A stretch of DNA of 64,000 nt from Candidatus Proximibacter danicus. Its GTDB lineage: Bacteria; Pseudomonadota; Gammaproteobacteria; Burkholderiales; Rhodocyclaceae. Shown in pieces: positions 28,709-39,441 of the stretch. Location: positions 19,123-83,122 of the forward strand of contig JADJUC010000027.1 of assembly GCA_016710885.1 (NCBI GenBank), read 5' to 3'. Made by a program: the position numbers and the translations under genes. Within the stretch, counting starts at the first letter, position 1. Each line of letters starts with the position of its first letter. Below the pieces are notes generated by a model. That model was not told the DNA's origin and did not search any database. It saw nothing but the letters and a program-made list of their open reading frames with translations.

Positions 28709-29206
28709 ATGAACCCCAATCTCGAAACCCTCTCCGCCGAAATCGGCACCCGCCTGCTCGAACGCGGCGAAGCGCTCACTACCGCCGAGTCCTGCACCGG
28801 CGGCTGGGTGTCGCAGGTCGTCACCGCCATCGCCGGCAGCTCCAACTGGTTCGACCGCGGCTTCGTCACCTATTCGAACGCCGCCAAGGCCGACATGCTC
28901 GGCGTCAGCAAGAAGACCATCGTCCGCCACGGCGCGGTCAGCGAACAAGTGGCGATCGAAATGGCGCAGGGGGCGCTGCAGCACAGCCGGGCGCAGTGGG
29001 CGCTGGCCATTTCCGGCGTGGCCGGCCCCGCCGGTGGCACGCCGGAAAAACCGGTCGGCACCGTCTGCTTTGCCTGGGCCAGCAGCCACGGCCTGGCCGA
29101 ATGCGAAACCTGCCATTTCCCCGGCGACCGGGAAGCCGTTCGCCGCGCCTCGGTCGAACACGCCCTGCACGGCCTGCTCCAGCGCTTTACCCCCCTCCTC
29201 GCCTGA
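28709..29206 (+). CDS. pncC: CinA-family nicotinamide-nucleotide amidohydrolase
   Basis: 165 residues, the CinA C-terminal domain alone (PncC type), which deamidates nicotinamide mononucleotide. Key segments: TTAESCTGGWVSQVVTAIAGSS near the N-terminus (catalytic Ser-Thr-Lys region), GFVTYSNAAKADMLGV and ISGVAGPAGGTPEKPVGTV. I take the ATG at 28709, matching the family's normal length. It sits immediately upstream of recA, as in many proteobacteria. Confidence 0.93.
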   Translation: MNPNLETLSAEIGTRLLERGEALTTAESCTGGWVSQVVTAIAGSSNWFDRGFVTYSNAAKADMLGVSKKTIVRHGAVSEQVAIEMAQGALQHSRAQWALAISGVAGPAGGTPEKPVGTVCFAWASSHGLAECETCHFPGDREAVRRASVEHALHGLLQRFTPLLA

Positions 29207-29291
29207 CGCTTCACCCAACCCCGCACGGTATCAAACGCAGAACCAATTTCGCCATTCTGCGAAATTCCGCATGGCACAAGGCATAAAGCCA

Positions 29292-29324
29292 TAGACAAGT
29301 ACAAATTACTGTATATAATCACAG
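29292..29324 (+). promoter_or_regulatory. recA promoter with LexA box
   Basis: CTGT (29309-29312), eight bases, then ACAG (29321-29324) form a perfect LexA site. A TATAAT -10 element (29314-29319) lies inside it, 16 bases after a TAGACA -35 element (29292-29297). LexA binding would cover the promoter, so recA is expected to be SOS-induced. Confidence 0.9.
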
Positions 29325-29393
29325 CAATGGTGCCGGCAAGACCCTCTGGTCTAAGCGGCAATCCCAGTAACCACAAGGCTCAGAGGAGATTTC

Positions 29394-30413
29394 ATGGACG
29401 ACAACAAGGCAAAGGCACTGGCCGCAGCACTGGCCCAGATCGAGAAGCAGTTCGGCAAGGGTTCGATCATGAAGATGGGCGAAGGCGCCATCGAAAGCGA
29501 TCTGCAGGTCGTTTCCACCGGCTCGCTCGGGCTCGACATCGCGCTTGGCATCGGCGGCCTGCCGCGTGGCCGCGTCGTCGAAATTTACGGCCCGGAATCG
29601 TCCGGCAAGACCACGCTGACCCTGCAGGTCATCGCCGAAATGCAGAAACTGGGCGGCACCGCCGCCTTCATTGATGCCGAACATGCGCTCGACCCGACCT
29701 ACGCGCAGAAACTCGGCGTCAATATGGCCGATCTGCTCATTTCGCAGCCGGATACTGGCGAACAGGCGCTTGAAATCGCCGACATGCTGGTCCGTTCGGC
29801 CAGCGTTGACGTGGTGGTCATCGACTCGGTGGCGGCATTGGTGCCGAAGGCCGAAATCGAAGGCGAGATGGGCGATTCGCTGCCCGGCCTGCAGGCCCGC
29901 CTGATGAGCCAGGCGCTGCGCAAGCTGACCGCCAATATCAAGAAGACCAACACCCTGGTCATCTTCATCAACCAGATCCGCATGAAGATCGGCGTCATGT
30001 TCGGCTCGCCGGAAACCACCACCGGCGGCAACGCACTGAAGTTCTACGCTTCGGTGCGCCTCGACATCCGCCGCATCGGCTCGATCAAGAAGGGCGACGA
30101 GGTGATCGGCAACGAGACGCGGGTGAAGGTCGTCAAGAACAAGGTGTCGCCGCCGTTCCGCGAAGCCATCTTCGACATTCTCTACGGCGAAGGCACTTCC
30201 CGCGAAGGCGAGATCATCGACCTCGGCGTCACCCACAAACTGGTCGACAAATCCGGCGCCTGGTATGCGTATAAGGGCGAGAAGATCGGCCAGGGCAAGG
30301 ACAACGCCCGCGAATTCCTCAAGGCCAACCCGACCATCGCCGAGGAAATCGAAGCTCGCGTACGTGAAGCCGTCGGTGTCGCCATGCCCGGACCGCTCGT
30401 CGCCGAGGCATGA
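29394..30413 (+). CDS. recA: Recombinase RecA
   Basis: 339 residues, the DNA strand-exchange ATPase and LexA co-protease. The Walker A motif is GPESSGKTT, the Walker B region ends VVVIDSVAAL, and the DNA-binding loops include QARLMSQALRKL and FINQIRMKIGVMFG...TTGGNALKFYASVR. It is full length with an acidic-poor, Ala-containing tail. A GAGGAG ribosome site precedes the ATG, and a LexA-controlled promoter lies 70 bases upstream. It overlaps recX by four bases. Confidence 0.99.
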   Translation: MDDNKAKALAAALAQIEKQFGKGSIMKMGEGAIESDLQVVSTGSLGLDIALGIGGLPRGRVVEIYGPESSGKTTLTLQVIAEMQKLGGTAAFIDAEHALDPTYAQKLGVNMADLLISQPDTGEQALEIADMLVRSASVDVVVIDSVAALVPKAEIEGEMGDSLPGLQARLMSQALRKLTANIKKTNTLVIFINQIRMKIGVMFGSPETTTGGNALKFYASVRLDIRRIGSIKKGDEVIGNETRVKVVKNKVSPPFREAIFDILYGEGTSREGEIIDLGVTHKLVDKSGAWYAYKGEKIGQGKDNAREFLKANPTIAEEIEARVREAVGVAMPGPLVAEA

Positions 30414-30874
30414 GCAACCCCTTGCGCCAGCGGGCACTGCGTCTGCTGGCGCAGCGCGAGCACGCCCGTGCCGAACTGAAACGAAAGCTCGCCCCGCACG
30501 CCGAAGCCAACGGACATTCCGAGGAGCAACTCGAAGCGCTGCTGGATGATCTGGTGGCGCGGCGCTTGCTTTCCGACGCGCGCTATGCGGAAATGCGGGT
30601 GTCGGTGCGCGGCAGCCGCTATGGCAACGCCCGCCTGGCGCAGGAGCTGAAACAGACGGGGGTTGCACCGGAGGAAGCGGCAGTGGCGCTGGCAGAAGCC
30701 GGCGACGAATTGGCCAGAGCCAGATCGGTCTGGATACGCAAATTCTCCGCGCTACCGACAGAAGCCAGCGAGCGGGCGAAGCAGATCCGCTTTCTGATGA
30801 GCCGTGGTTTCTCCTCGGATACAATTCGGCGCGTGCTGCGCGGTGAAGCAGCGGAAGAACGGGAAGAAGAATAG
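30410..30874 (+). CDS. recX: Regulatory protein RecX
   Basis: 154 residues, a modulator that caps or inhibits RecA filaments. It is made of repeated three-helix units: LRQRALRLLAQREHARAELK, LEALLDDLVARRLLSDARYA and IRFLMSRGFSSDTIRRVLRG. It overlaps the recA stop by four bases (ATGA), ensuring coupled low-level synthesis and shared SOS control. Confidence 0.95.
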   Translation: MSNPLRQRALRLLAQREHARAELKRKLAPHAEANGHSEEQLEALLDDLVARRLLSDARYAEMRVSVRGSRYGNARLAQELKQTGVAPEEAAVALAEAGDELARARSVWIRKFSALPTEASERAKQIRFLMSRGFSSDTIRRVLRGEAAEEREEE

Positions 30875-30877
30875 AAA

Positions 30878-31615
30878 ATGCAGGAACCGGCAAGAAGCGC
30901 GCTCTCGGCACACACCCTGAACAAGCGCTACAAGAAGCGCACCGTCGTTCACGACGTCTCTTTCGATGTCGGCAGCGGTGAGGTTGTTGGTCTGCTGGGC
31001 CCGAACGGTGCCGGCAAGACCACCACTTTCTACATGATCGTCGGCCTCGTCGCATCGGATGGCGGTGATGTCTTCATGGATGACGTGAAGCTCACCCATT
31101 TGCCTATTCACCGCCGGGCGCAAATGGGCGTTTCCTACCTGCCGCAGGAAGCCTCGGTGTTCCGCAAGCTGACCGTCACCGAAAACATCAAGGCGGTTCT
31201 GGAACTGCAGAAACTTTCGAAGGACGAGATTCACCATCGCCTCGAAACGCTGCTGGAAGATCTGCACATCACGCATATCCGCGACAGCAGCGCTGCCTCG
31301 CTTTCCGGCGGCGAACGTCGCCGCGTCGAAATCGCCCGTGCACTGGCCACAGAGCCGCGCTTCATCCTGCTCGATGAACCCTTTGCCGGCGTCGACCCCA
31401 TTGCAGTTCTGGAAATCCAGAAAATCATCCGTTTCCTGAAGGAACGCAACATCGGCGTCCTCATTACCGACCACAACGTGCGGGAAACGCTGGGCATCTG
31501 CGACCGCGCCTACATCATCAACGAGGGTTCCGTACTCGCCTCGGGTCAGCCGGATGAAATCATCTATAATGAAGCCGTAAGAAAAGTGTATCTGGGCGAG
31601 AACTTCCGCCTGTGA
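30878..31615 (+). CDS. lptB: LPS export ABC transporter ATP-binding protein LptB
   Basis: 245 residues. Walker A GPNGAGKTT, Q-loop LPQEASVF, signature LSGGERRRVEIARAL, Walker B FILLDEPFAGVDPIAV and the switch His in LITDHNVRETL. It powers LPS extraction from the inner membrane with LptF/LptG. Here it follows recX by only three bases and precedes rpoN; lptA and lptC, which usually sit directly upstream, are absent from this window. Confidence 0.97.
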   Translation: MQEPARSALSAHTLNKRYKKRTVVHDVSFDVGSGEVVGLLGPNGAGKTTTFYMIVGLVASDGGDVFMDDVKLTHLPIHRRAQMGVSYLPQEASVFRKLTVTENIKAVLELQKLSKDEIHHRLETLLEDLHITHIRDSSAASLSGGERRRVEIARALATEPRFILLDEPFAGVDPIAVLEIQKIIRFLKERNIGVLITDHNVRETLGICDRAYIINEGSVLASGQPDEIIYNEAVRKVYLGENFRL

Positions 31616-31657
31616 TCCGAGCACACCAACTCTAATTCCGGCGATTTCGCGCCGCGC

Positions 31658-33139
31658 ATGAAACCCGCCCTCCAGCTCAGGCTTTCCCAGCATCTTGCGT
31701 TGACGCCGCAACTGCAGCAGTCGATTCGTCTGCTTCAGTTGTCTACGCTTGAGCTCAACCAGGAGCTCGAAAAATTCCTGCTTGAAAACCCGCTGCTTGA
31801 GCGCGAGGATGAAAACGGCTTTGGCTCCAGCTCCGCTGCAGTCGCGACGTCACCGAACGAATGCCGTGACGAACCCACAGAGCCGGGCGATGCCGGCGAT
31901 TCAGCGGACCGTCGAGAGCAGAGCACCGAGGCCACAGGTAGCGATGAGAATCGCCACGACACCGATGATGAAGGCTGGGGCGGCGATGGCAGCTACGCCT
32001 CCAGCGGCTCTGGCAGCAACAGCGGCAGCGATGATGACGACAATGACTACCAGGACATTCAGGCGGCGACCACATCGCTTTCCGACCACCTGATCTGGCA
32101 GCTTGGCCTGACGCAACTGCCGGACCGTGACCGGATGCTGGTCCGCGTACTGATCGAGGCACTCGACGAAGACGGCTACCTCTCGCAGACCCTGGAAGAG
32201 CTGGCAGAAATCATGCCGCTTGAACTGGAGATCGAACCTGAGGAATTGCAGATCGCCCTCAAGCACCTGCAGCATTTCGAGCCCACCGGCGTCGGCGCAC
32301 GAAACGCACAGGAATGTCTCTCGCTGCAACTCGACACCCTGCCCACCACCCCGACCCGCGATCTGGCGCTCATTATTGTCCGCCAGCACCTCCCCCTCCT
32401 TGCCTCGCGCGATTTTGCCAAGCTCAAGAAGCTGGCCGGCTGCGACGACGAAGCGCTGCGTGCGGCTCACACCCTGATTCGCAGCCTTAACCCGAGACCC
32501 GGCGCAGAATACACGCCGCTCGACGCCCGCTACATCATTCCCGACGTGATCGTGCGCAAGGTTCGCCACCAATGGCAGGCCACCGTAAACCCCGACGCCT
32601 ACCCGCGTCTGCGCATCAATCGCCTGTACGCCCAGGTATTGGCCGGGCATCGGGGTTCAGGCCTCTCCGGACAGTTGCAGGAAGCCCGCTGGCTGATCAA
32701 GAACGTGCAGCAGCGTTTCGATACCATTCAGCGGGTTTCGCAAACGATTGTTGACCGCCAGCGCCAGTTCTTCGAACATGGTGAGGTGGCCATGCGGCCT
32801 TTGGTGCTTCGCGAGATCGCCGACATCCTCGGCCTGCATGAATCCACGGTGTCACGCGTGACGACGCAGAAATACATGGCGACGCCGCGCGGCATCTTTG
32901 AATTGAAGTATTTTTTCGGCAGCCATGTCGCCACCGATACGGGGGGCGCCTGTTCGGCCACCGCCATTCGCGCTTTGATCAAGCAGTTGGTAGGCGCCGA
33001 AGATCCGAAAAAACCGTTATCTGACAGTCAGATAACGGAAATCCTTGGCCAGCAGGGGATCGTTGTGGCGCGAAGAACGATAGCAAAATATCGTGAAGCG
33101 CTTAATATCCCCCCGGTCAATCTACGCAAGAGCCTGTGA
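31658..33139 (+). CDS. rpoN: RNA polymerase sigma-54 factor
   Basis: 493 residues. Region I is the Gln/Leu-rich activator-contact segment (LRLSQHLALTPQLQQSIRLL). Region II is a long acidic, Ser/Gly/Asp-rich linker (about residues 50-130). The core-binding domain and helix-turn-helix follow (ESTVSRVTTQKYMATPRG), ending with the RpoN box ARRTIAKYREAL. It is in the conserved lptB-rpoN-hpf-ptsN-hprK order. Confidence 0.98.
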   Translation: MKPALQLRLSQHLALTPQLQQSIRLLQLSTLELNQELEKFLLENPLLEREDENGFGSSSAAVATSPNECRDEPTEPGDAGDSADRREQSTEATGSDENRHDTDDEGWGGDGSYASSGSGSNSGSDDDDNDYQDIQAATTSLSDHLIWQLGLTQLPDRDRMLVRVLIEALDEDGYLSQTLEELAEIMPLELEIEPEELQIALKHLQHFEPTGVGARNAQECLSLQLDTLPTTPTRDLALIIVRQHLPLLASRDFAKLKKLAGCDDEALRAAHTLIRSLNPRPGAEYTPLDARYIIPDVIVRKVRHQWQATVNPDAYPRLRINRLYAQVLAGHRGSGLSGQLQEARWLIKNVQQRFDTIQRVSQTIVDRQRQFFEHGEVAMRPLVLREIADILGLHESTVSRVTTQKYMATPRGIFELKYFFGSHVATDTGGACSATAIRALIKQLVGAEDPKKPLSDSQITEILGQQGIVVARRTIAKYREALNIPPVNLRKSL

Positions 33140-33152
33140 AAGGAGCCGTACC

Positions 33153-33482
33153 ATGAACCTGCAGATCAGTGGACATCACCTCGAAGTGACGCCAGCAATC
33201 CACGACTACGTCACTGCCAAACTCGAGCGCGTCACGCGACACTTCGATCACGTTATCGACGTAAACGTGATTCTGTCCGTTGAGAAGCTGAGACAGAAGG
33301 CCGAAGTGACGCTTCACGTCCCCGGCAAGGACATCTTTGTCGAAGCCGACGACAGCGATCTGTACGCCGCCATCGACAACCTGGTCGACAAGCTCGACCG
33401 TCAAGTTCAGAAATACAAGCAGAAGGTTCAGGATCATCACCGTGGCGACAAGGCTGCTGTTCGCAGCCTCGCGGAAGAATAG
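33153..33482 (+). CDS. hpf: Ribosome hibernation-promoting factor, short form
   Basis: 109 residues from the ATG at 33153 (MNLQISGHHLEVTPAIHDYV). It has the beta-alpha-beta-beta-beta-alpha HPF/YfiA fold, with AEVTLHVPGKDIFVEADDSDLYAAIDNLVDKLDRQ as the signature segment in two parts. It lacks the long-form dimerisation domain. It follows rpoN by 13 bases and promotes 100S ribosome formation in starvation. Confidence 0.95.
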   Translation: MNLQISGHHLEVTPAIHDYVTAKLERVTRHFDHVIDVNVILSVEKLRQKAEVTLHVPGKDIFVEADDSDLYAAIDNLVDKLDRQVQKYKQKVQDHHRGDKAAVRSLAEE

Positions 33483-33500
33483 TCCACTCCTGAGCACGTT

Positions 33501-33521
33501 GCGGCGGGCCTGGCCCGCCGC
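33501..33521 (+). terminator. GC hairpin between hpf and ptsN
   Basis: A perfect 9-bp stem, GCGGCGGGC and GCCCGCCGC, with a three-base loop, followed by a pyrimidine-rich but not T-only tract. It may act as a weak terminator, an RNA-stability element or a processing site that sets the ratio of Hpf to PtsN. Confidence 0.45.
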
Positions 33522-33577
33522 TTCCTGCCCCGATTCTCTTCACTCAACTCCGGCCGCCCTTTGGCCCTGAATGCAGC

Positions 33578-34027
33578 ATGAGCCTCCTAGCCAAACTTCT
33601 TCCGGCCGAAAATATCCTGCTTGATCTCGAAGCCAGCAGCAAGAAGCGGGTTTTTGAACAAGCCGGCCTGCTTTTCGAGAACAACCAGGGCATTGCTCGT
33701 GCCACCGTTTTCGATAGTCTGTTTGCCCGCGAAAAACTCGGCTCCACCGGCCTCGGTCAAGGCGTTGCAATTCCTCATGGCCGAATCAAGGGGCTAAAGG
33801 AAGCACGCGGCGCCTTTCTGCGACTCGGCGTACCGGTAGCCTTCGATTCGCCGGACGGCAAACCGGTCTCACAGCTTTTCGTTCTACTCGTTCCGGAGCA
33901 GGCCAACGAATTGCATCTGCAAATTCTGTCGGAACTCGCCCAGCGCTTTTCCGACCGCACGTTCCGCGACGCGCTCGCCGCCGCACCGGATGCAGAACAC
34001 ACCCGCCAGCTATTCATCGGCGGATAG
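33578..34027 (+). CDS. ptsN: Nitrogen PTS protein EIIA-Ntr
   Basis: 149 residues. The phosphoacceptor His lies in GVAIPHGRIKG; the FAREKLGSTGLGQG segment before it and LFVLLVPEQANELHLQIL after it are typical. EIIA-Ntr receives phosphate from the nitrogen PTS and regulates potassium transport and other targets. The next gene, hprK, encodes the HPr kinase, so both arms of the regulatory PTS are adjacent. Confidence 0.96.
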   Translation: MSLLAKLLPAENILLDLEASSKKRVFEQAGLLFENNQGIARATVFDSLFAREKLGSTGLGQGVAIPHGRIKGLKEARGAFLRLGVPVAFDSPDGKPVSQLFVLLVPEQANELHLQILSELAQRFSDRTFRDALAAAPDAEHTRQLFIGG

Positions 34028-34042
34028 AACAGGTCCCTCGCC

Positions 34043-34978
34043 ATGCGCCAATTCAGCATTGCCCAGCTCTTTGAAGATCACCGCGAAAAGCTGCAGCTCA
34101 ACTGGATTGCCGCCATCGGCATCGACCGTCCGCTGGAACTGAAGGACACCGGCAACTACGGTGCCGACATCATCGGCCACCTCAACCTGATCCACGCGGA
34201 GCGCCTGCAAGTTATCGGCCAAGCTGAGTACGACTGGGCTCAGCGCGTCAGCCCGAAGCGGCTGACAACACAAATTTCGGAACTCATCGCCGACAACCCG
34301 CCCGGCATCATTTTTGCTGACGGGCTGGAAGCCTTGCCAGTAGTGCTTGAGTCCTGTGAAGAAACCGGTACACCGCTGTTCACCAGCCCGAAGCCCTGCT
34401 CCGCAGTCATCGATCTATTGCGCATTTACCTCGCCCGGCGCATGGCCGACACCACTTCGGTACATGGTGTCTTCATGGACGTGCTCGGTATGGGCGTGCT
34501 GATCACCGGCGACTCTGGTGTGGGTAAAAGCGAGCTGGCACTGGAATTGGTTTCGCGTGGACACGGCCTGGTGGCCGACGATGTCGTCGAGCTGGCACGC
34601 CTCGCACCCACCACGCTGGAAGGCCGATGCCCGGGCATGCTGCGCGACTACCTGGAAGTGCGCGGCCTTGGCTTGCTCAACATCCGCACGATCTTCGGCG
34701 AAACCGCTTCTCGGCGGAAAATGAAGCTCAAGCTCATCGTGCACCTGCAAAAACCGCTGGCCGGTGTCGATGCCCCCCGTTTGCCACTGGATGCGCAAAC
34801 CCAGGAAATCCTCGGCGTCCCCGTTCGCAAGGTCGTCATCCCCGTGGCCGCCGGCCGCAACCTGGCGGTTCTGCTTGAGGCTGCCGTGCGCAACAGCATC
34901 CTTCAGCTTCGAGGAATCGACAGCATGCAGGAGTTTGTTTCCCGCCAACAGCGCGCTTTGCTTGACGATGACATATGA
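34043..34978 (+). CDS. hprK: HPr kinase/phosphorylase
   Basis: 311 residues. The N-terminal domain (about 1-130) precedes the kinase domain, which has the P-loop GDSGVGKSELALELVSRGH, then ADDVVELAR and the C-terminal signature (VRGLGLLNIRTIFG). It phosphorylates and dephosphorylates HPr on serine. In betaproteobacteria it links the PTS to regulation rather than sugar uptake. It ends the rpoN cluster. Confidence 0.97.
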   Translation: MRQFSIAQLFEDHREKLQLNWIAAIGIDRPLELKDTGNYGADIIGHLNLIHAERLQVIGQAEYDWAQRVSPKRLTTQISELIADNPPGIIFADGLEALPVVLESCEETGTPLFTSPKPCSAVIDLLRIYLARRMADTTSVHGVFMDVLGMGVLITGDSGVGKSELALELVSRGHGLVADDVVELARLAPTTLEGRCPGMLRDYLEVRGLGLLNIRTIFGETASRRKMKLKLIVHLQKPLAGVDAPRLPLDAQTQEILGVPVRKVVIPVAAGRNLAVLLEAAVRNSILQLRGIDSMQEFVSRQQRALLDDDI

Positions 34979-35045
34979 ACCCAGCCTATAATCAGTCTGG
35001 CAGCATTACCCCCGCCGCCCATCCCAACATTTGGAGGAACCTCTG

Positions 35046-35423
35046 ATGAAATTCGCCATTGCCCTGCTCTCGCTTGCCCTCGCTACCGGCTCGGCTTTCG
35101 CCGCCGAGGAAAAAAAAGCTGACGCACCGAAAAAAGCGCCCTCTGCCGCTCAAAAGGCGCAGCAGGACAAGATGAAGATGTGTAATGAAAAAGCGGCAGG
35201 CAAGAAGGGTGACGAACGCAAGGCCTTCATGAAGGACTGCCTGTCAGGTGGCAATGCCGCTCCGTCTGCCTGCGAAGGCCAGGCTGCGGAGAAGAAACTG
35301 GCGGGCGCCGCCAAGTCGAGCTTCGTCAAGAAGTGCGAGGCCGACGCCAAGGGCGCAGCAACTCCTGCAACACCGGCCACGCCAGCTGCTCCCGCCGCAC
35401 CAGCCGCTCCGGCTGCCAAGTAA
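35046..35423 (+). CDS. psiF: PsiF-repeat secreted protein
   Basis: About 125 residues from the ATG at 35046, with a strong GGAGG site. A signal peptide (cut at AFA-AEEK) is followed by a Lys/Ala-rich stretch and two PsiF repeats with paired cysteines (KMCNEKAAGKKGDERKAFMKDC and a second ACEGQAAEKK...KKC copy). The tail is a low-complexity run of about nine ATP/APA units. PsiF proteins are phosphate-starvation induced in E. coli but of unknown function. A clear terminator follows. Confidence 0.9.
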   Translation: MKFAIALLSLALATGSAFAAEEKKADAPKKAPSAAQKAQQDKMKMCNEKAAGKKGDERKAFMKDCLSGGNAAPSACEGQAAEKKLAGAAKSSFVKKCEADAKGAATPATPATPAAPAAPAAPAAK

Positions 35424-35439
35424 GGCCGCCAATGCCCGG

Positions 35440-35475
35440 AAAATGCCGGCCGATTGTGGGCCGGCATTTTTTTTG
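35440..35475 (+). terminator. Intrinsic terminator after psiF
   Basis: The stem AAATGCCGGCC with GGGCCGGCATTT around a short loop is followed by eight or more T. Strong rho-independent type. Confidence 0.9.
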
Positions 35476-35515
35476 ACAGAATCACCGCGTTATCCGTCAT
35501 TCTCAGGCCACTCCC

Positions 35516-36187
35516 ATGCGCAGTTTCCCCGCCCGGCTTGTACTTTCCCTGCTTCTTGCGGCCCACGTCCCTGCAGCATTCGCTGGCTTCAGCTTTTCCG
35601 AAGAAGAGGACAAGCAAAAGGCGGCGACAGCGCCAAAAAAGGGGGGCGGTTCTGCCGTTTCCAGCGCTTGTCGCGAAACGCTCAAGAACCGCAAGGTGAT
35701 GGTCGTTGTTGGCCAGCGCACAGCGCGCGGCACCGATGCCCACCAAGGTACCTACGGCTCGCACTTCTCGGCCATCAACAAGCGTTTGAAGAAATTCGGT
35801 TTCAACACCTACACGCAGGAAGAGATAACCGCCCAGATCGCGCAAGCCGAAATCGATGCCTACTTCCGCAATGATCCAGACGCCGCCATCAACGCCTCAA
35901 AGAAAATGGGCGCTGATTTCATCCTGCGCGGCGTCATTTCCAGCCGGACGGCGATGAACCCGGTGCTGCGCATACCCGAGGTTTATGTCAGCATGGGCTT
36001 CACGCTGACGGCTGCTGACGGAAAAGCCATCTCCGATGCCTCGGCCAGTGCCGATTCTTATTCGGGAACCGACACGCTCGGCATGGCACTGATTTTGGTG
36101 AACGAACAAGCCGACGGGGTTGTTTCCCGGTTGGCCAACGACTATTGCCGCCATGCGGCTCCCCCCACCAAGCGCAAGACGAATTAG
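35516..36187 (+). CDS. Secreted protein of unknown function, related to the neighbouring kinase's periplasmic domain
   Basis: 223 residues with a signal peptide (cut near AFA-GFSF) and a low-complexity Lys/Glu linker. The folded part begins about residue 55: RKVMVVVGQRTARG, then HFSAINKRLKKFGFNTYTQE, GADFILRGVISS, and VSMGFTLTAADGKAISDAS. The same order of features (a KRL/KER helix before FGF, then GADF, then a V-x-L/V-x-A-x-D-K/G strand) is found in the C-terminal region of the Ser/Thr kinase encoded two genes downstream. This suggests a shared periplasmic fold, perhaps of the CsgG/LPP20 class. Exact family not recognised. Confidence 0.7.
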   Translation: MRSFPARLVLSLLLAAHVPAAFAGFSFSEEEDKQKAATAPKKGGGSAVSSACRETLKNRKVMVVVGQRTARGTDAHQGTYGSHFSAINKRLKKFGFNTYTQEEITAQIAQAEIDAYFRNDPDAAINASKKMGADFILRGVISSRTAMNPVLRIPEVYVSMGFTLTAADGKAISDASASADSYSGTDTLGMALILVNEQADGVVSRLANDYCRHAAPPTKRKTN

Positions 36188-36214
36188 GCCACGTTGGCCG
36201 CCAAGGAGACTGTC

Positions 36215-37006
36215 ATGAAACGCGCCCTCACTTTTTTCGTGGGCTGTACCACCGCCCTTGTGGTGTTTGCCCAACCGACGTTCGAAAGCCCGTCGCCCAC
36301 GGCCGGCAGTGGTACTTCGGAAACCGCCAACGAAATGGCCGACAAGGGGATGTACAAGCCGATTGAATACGCCAATGCCGGCAAGAAGGGGCCGGCCCTG
36401 GTGGTCATCCCCGGCGAAATCAAGAGCAACAACGCCAGCTTCACGCAGAAATTCGGCCCCAACAACATTGCCGACTATGCCGAACTGGAGCTGGGCAAGG
36501 CCAACTTCAAGATCCTTGAGCGTTCCGACATGGGACCGCTGCTCAATGAGTTCCAGTTGGCCTACACCATGGGTGACCCGCAGGCCGCTCGCAAGATCCT
36601 GCAAAAAGGCAAGTTCAAGACAACCAAGTGGGTGGTCAAGTTCGACATCCTCAAGGCCGAGCAGGTGGCTCAGGCCGACTCCGGCTTCGACGGCCGCGCT
36701 GTCGGCGCGCTGATCGGCATCTTCGGTGGCGGTCGCGGCGGTGCCGCCGGCAACGTCGTTGCCGGCTCGGTCCAGACCGGTGAGTCGACGGGCGTGTGGA
36801 TCATCGGCATGCGCTACAAGATCATCGATGCCAACACGACTGAACAGGTCGCCACAGGTTACAGCGAAGAAAAAATGGAGCTGGGCGCCAAATCGACCTC
36901 GGTACTGGGCATTTCTTCCGGCGCATCCGGTGGCCTGACGCTCGATTCGCTGGTACAGCGCCTGGTACAGAAAACTGTCTGGGAAATCGACAGCAAGCAC
37001 AAATAG
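36215..37006 (+). CDS. CsgG-family secreted protein
   Basis: About 263 residues from the ATG at 36215 with an AAGGAG site. A signal peptide ends near VFAQ. The body fits the CsgG/curli-assembly-like family: NNIADYAELELGKANFKILERSDMG, then the LAYTMGDPQAARKILQKGK region, VVKFDILKAEQVAQA, a Gly-rich loop (GGGRGGAAGNVVAGS) and VWIIGMRYKIIDANTTEQV. No lipobox cysteine is seen, unlike true CsgG, and no curli genes are near. It lies between the secreted protein above and the kinase, likely in one operon. Confidence 0.75.
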   Translation: MKRALTFFVGCTTALVVFAQPTFESPSPTAGSGTSETANEMADKGMYKPIEYANAGKKGPALVVIPGEIKSNNASFTQKFGPNNIADYAELELGKANFKILERSDMGPLLNEFQLAYTMGDPQAARKILQKGKFKTTKWVVKFDILKAEQVAQADSGFDGRAVGALIGIFGGGRGGAAGNVVAGSVQTGESTGVWIIGMRYKIIDANTTEQVATGYSEEKMELGAKSTSVLGISSGASGGLTLDSLVQRLVQKTVWEIDSKHK

Positions 37007-37036
37007 GCCATCGGCAGCGGCAACGGGGAGATCGGC

Positions 37037-39430
<2,394 letters not shown>

Positions 39431-39441
39431 CATTTACCCGA

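Noticed and set aside
29319..31055. 578-codon minus-strand frame across recA and recX
   Set aside because: Antisense shadow of highly conserved genes with strong GC bias; Arg-rich ends and no family features.
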